Source of the DNA: Piezodorus guildinii | Lineage: Eukaryota; Arthropoda; Insecta; Hemiptera; Pentatomidae | DNA: 64,000 nucleotides | Reading direction: 5' to 3' | Assembly: GCA_023052935.1 (NCBI GenBank) | Contig: JAJSOM010000011.1 | Coordinates: 112,170 to 176,169, forward strand | In this document: piece after piece, positions 62,384 through 64,000 of the stretch | Layout of the letters: the number at the start of each line of letters is the position of its first letter | Numbering within the stretch: position 1 is the stretch's first letter | The notes under the pieces: generated by a model | Told to the model about the DNA's origin: nothing | The model's database searches: none | The model's input: the letters and a program-made list of their open reading frames with translations, nothing else | Program-made: the position numbers and the translations under genes

Positions 62384-62954
62384 TGTTACGGGCTACTGGG
62401 TGTGAAAAATAAGCTAATCTCAATTTACAAAATGCGAATATTTATTAAATACTTAGTTAAGTACAAAGAAATCATTAACAACTAATAATTGAATTATTAA
62501 CTTAACTAAATGTACAACAACGATAATTATCTTAAGATTTAATCTAGGCCTATTCTTATTTAACTACTAACGTCTCTACAAATAAAATCAGATATTCCTA
62601 ACACCTAAACTACTTTCATGAATTTAAACAATCTGCTAGGATTATTCTAAAACTTACATCAATAAATTATAACCTGCAGTTTTTTAATTTCTCACCGACT
62701 GGTAATCACAAGACTGGCACACACAGTTTTACCACACTATTACGAATTGTTCACTGTCACAGTTCACCGACACATCAACTCGAGCAATATTAAGACTCAC
62801 TCTCTAAGGCGTATTGGACCTGTATTTATATCACTATAGAAGGGTCTGGACAAAGGGGAGGTAGGCAGGTAAATGCTGGGAGGAGAATGGGATCTTCTTG
62901 AATGTTGGGTCACGTGGTTAACGCAAGTTAACCATTGCCCTACTGACTGTAACA
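62384..62954 (-). mobile_element. solo LTR, 571 bp, 4-bp TSD
   Basis: Starts TGTTACGGGCTACTGG and ends CTACTGACTGTAACA, giving the TG...CA ends extended to TGTTAC/GTAACA, flanked by ATAT on both sides (62380-62383, 62955-62958). Four-bp duplications fit a Ty3/Gypsy-type integrase. I favour the minus orientation because that strand has GTGATATAAATACAGG, a TATA box, about 140 bp from its 5' end, ahead of the presumed transcription start. No internal region or second LTR is present, so the body was lost by LTR recombination. Confidence 0.75.
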
Positions 62955-63407
62955 ATATTCTTGTTCAAAAAATACCCAAAAAGATATTTCATTACATATT
63001 TAAGTATGCTTAATCCTACTAGACCAACGGCAGTTCAAGGGGGCAATCAATCCGAAATCATGCTCAGTCTCTAACTTGTTTTTGGTACCCACTTTATAGA
63101 GGCTGTATGAGCCCAAAATGGGTTTTCCTATTTAACAGAATAAACAGATCTTCTGCTATAGAAGGTTTTGTTATAGGTCTACTCTTACTGCTTCTCTGAT
63201 TGATTTTTTTAATACACAAAATATATTTGTTATGTATTCGGATGGTATTATTCTGCTTAACTACGTGAGATAATAAGATGAGAACCCTCTCAGCAGTGAA
63301 TATATTCGGAGAGATTAAACGCGATCTCTATTTCAAAGGTCCTTTGCATCAAACGGGCTTAAGGTAGCCTTTATGTAAGGTCAGTTACTGAAAATAATTA
63401 ACTAGAT
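62955..63407. other. unclassified
   Basis: No frame or repeat match seen; moderately AT-rich. Confidence 0.3.
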
Positions 63408-64000
63408 GAGGAAGATGGTTGGGGGTGCGGTCATAAATTAAAACACACAATTAAAAATAAGCGTTATTTTAATTATGTGCCGACGTTTCGGCCTACAATG
63501 TGGGCCTTCATCAGGGCTAAAAAGAAACAAGATAACAACCAATGTAATTATAGACTTAATAATGCGTTAGGTATATAATAATAATATGACAGTAATAAAT
63601 TATGGGAACATAAATAATATTAAATGTGAAATGATAATAAGATGACAATTATAAAGTATGGAAATAAGGTGACAGTTATAAAGTATGGAAATAAACAAAA
63701 TTAAGATGATAGTTATAAAGTATGGAAGTAAACATAATTGAGATGATAATATTGTAATGAGAATATATAAATAGAGACTAAGTAAATGAAAAAAATGATA
63801 AAGGAAAAATATGTGAACAATTAAAATTTTAAATATTAACAATTTTGAGTTGATATATGACGGCAATATATTAAAAACATAGTTAAGAGTATAGGTAATA
63901 TATAAAAAATATAGTCATTACAAAAGAGAAACAGTATGAATAAAAAATAATTTAAATTTTAAAATAATGTAATATTAAACTAATAATTATATGTCAGGAT
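63408..64000 (-). mobile_element. hammerhead-bearing PLE-type repeat (P3), copy 2, runs off the window
   Basis: Inverse of 18000-18606: AGATGGTTGGGGGTGCGGTC, TTTTAATTATGTGCCGACG, ATAGACTTAATAATGCGTTA and three ACAGTTATAAAGTATGGAA-like tandem units (about 63650-63740). Continues past 64000, so its true length is unknown. Confidence 0.65.
63479..63517 (-). ncRNA. hammerhead ribozyme-like motif, intact core
   Basis: Minus strand: GCC-CTGATGA-A-GGCC-(CACATTGTA)-GGCC-GAAA-CGTC-GGC. Same as the motif at 18488-18527 apart from one loop base, with both stems fully paired. Confidence 0.7.

Noticed and set aside
63600..63866. 88-codon minus-strand hydrophobic frame with internal repeats
   Set aside because: Arises from tandem TTATAAAGTATGGAA-type units within the ribozyme repeat; the inverse copy at 18000 is not open in the same way.

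Overview
This window looks like repeat-dominated intergenic DNA of an AT-rich arthropod, most likely insect, nuclear genome. I infer this from the density and type of elements: Jockey-, I- and CR1-like LINEs, mariner, pogo/Tigger-like and hAT-like DNA transposons, Penelope-like (PLE) remnants and a solo LTR. I found no convincing host gene, rRNA, functional tRNA, CRISPR array or bacterial operon. The species cannot be named from this.

Layout. 0-6.1 kb: CR1-like and Jockey-like LINE fragments, a half hammerhead motif, and an RTE/R4-like LINE nested in a Jockey copy with an 18-bp target-site duplication (TSD). 6.1-12.9 kb: copies of an abundant repeat (here 'family H', Helentron/INE-1-like in structure), a Jockey copy inside a hammerhead repeat, a PLE endonuclease remnant split by an I-type LINE, and tRNA-like SINE pieces. 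13-31 kb: three kinds of mariner remnants, two pogo/Tigger-like derivatives, palindromic hammerhead-bearing elements and more family H. 30.8-38.1 kb: a three-level nest, in which a hammerhead palindrome is split by a Jockey-like LINE, itself split by a 6.4-kb full-length I-type LINE with a perfect 13-bp TSD. 38-52 kb: family H, a PLE GIY-YIG remnant, a second copy of a 380-bp hammerhead palindrome, an unexplained duplicated region with a strong hairpin, and a mariner with both TIRs. 52-64 kb: CR1-like LINE, a ~1-kb foldback palindrome made of inverted SINE-like units, a hAT-like element with a nested LINE, a mariner, a LINE with a CTAT tail nested in family H, a solo LTR, and a hammerhead repeat that is an inverted copy of one at 18 kb.

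How the parts relate. Most sequence is accounted for by successive insertions; eight have recognisable TSDs of 11-18 bp (LINE or PLE type), plus a 4-bp (LTR) and an 8-bp (hAT) duplication. The most interesting signals are (1) the recurrent CTGANGA...GAAACGT motifs, which match the core of hammerhead ribozymes known from Penelope-like retroelements and often sit in opposite-strand pairs, and (2) the I-type LINE, where ORF1 ends in an overlapping TAATG that opens a 312-codon frame in phase with, but about 340 codons upstream of, the normal start of the endonuclease/RT ORF. All homology calls are from motif recognition by eye; no search was run.
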